Positions 5,629 to 5,654 of a DNA stretch of 5,654 nt are shown here, in pieces. The position numbers and the translations under genes were made by a program. The DNA comes from Planctomycetota bacterium (GTDB lineage Bacteria > Planctomycetota > Planctomycetia > Pirellulales > UBA1268), in the NCBI GenBank assembly GCA_003669255.1, contig QWPO01000135.1:1-5654 (forward strand), in the 5' to 3' direction. How positions within the stretch are numbered: position 1 is the stretch's first letter; each line of letters starts with the position of its first letter. The notes below the pieces were generated by a model. That model did no database searches. It saw only the letters and a program-made list of their open reading frames with translations, and was not told the DNA's origin.

Positions 5629-5651
5629 GCGTCGGGCAGGATGCCCGACGC
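5629..5651. repeat. Strong 9-base stem hairpin with AGGAT loop
   Basis: The arms GCGTCGGGC (5629-5637) and GCCCGACGC (5643-5651) are perfectly complementary around AGGAT. It lies at the right edge of the window, so its relation to a following gene is unknown. It could terminate a transcript entering from the right on the minus strand or be another dispersed palindromic repeat. No T-run is visible within the window. Confidence 0.6.
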
Positions 5652-5654
5652 GAA

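Larger units (their letters stand above)
5369..5654. other. Gene-free, repeat-rich spacer after the HEAT gene
   Basis: No supported gene lies here. Minus-strand open frames across this stretch are shadows extending into the HEAT gene. The sequence is a chain of short inverted repeats: GGGGC/GCCCC at 5406-5422 and again at 5551-5567, the CACAGGTT hairpin at 5440-5458, and a strong 9-base stem at 5629-5651. It resembles the spacer at the left edge of the window in holding parts of the same composite element. Confidence 0.6.

Overview
This is a GC-rich window (coding parts very rich in G+C, third codon positions almost always G or C). The gene content and the style of the intergenic repeats suggest a planctomycete, probably of the Pirellula-like group. 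That assignment is inference from recalled family distributions, not from a search. No rRNA, tRNA, CRISPR array, transposase or phage gene is visible.

Layout. Positions 1-292 are a repeat-rich, non-coding stretch with several small hairpins. Four complete genes follow in alternating orientation. (1) 293-1204, minus: a TIGR01777-type epimerase-like SDR protein (SDR39U1/YfcH family). (2) 1330-2589, plus: a 12-helix MFS transporter of unknown substrate, divergent from gene 1 across a 125-base gap. (3) 2592-3251, minus: a secreted protein of unknown function, convergent with gene 2 with only 2 bases between the stop codons. (4) 3440-5368, plus: a 642-residue lipoprotein built of HEAT repeats, divergent from gene 3 across 188 bases. 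Positions 5369-5654 are again gene-free and full of short inverted repeats. They include a second copy of the hairpin family seen at position 1.

How the genes work together. Alternating strands mean there is no operon, and I see no evidence that the four proteins form one pathway. Genes 3 and 4 share a divergent upstream region and both carry export signals, so a common cell-envelope setting is possible but unproven. The two minus-strand genes carry the same upstream box, TCTG-N2-TATACTT, at exactly the same distance from their start codons (78 bases between box and ATG). This is the best hint of shared transcription control.

Most interesting points. The HEAT lipoprotein is organised in three staggered higher-order modules of about 200 residues. 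Genes 1 and 3 share the upstream box. The two ends of the window carry long and short versions of one composite intergenic repeat. I did not find a convincing new defence, mobile or biosynthetic system. The genes look like chromosomal housekeeping and lineage-specific envelope genes with repeat-decorated spacers.
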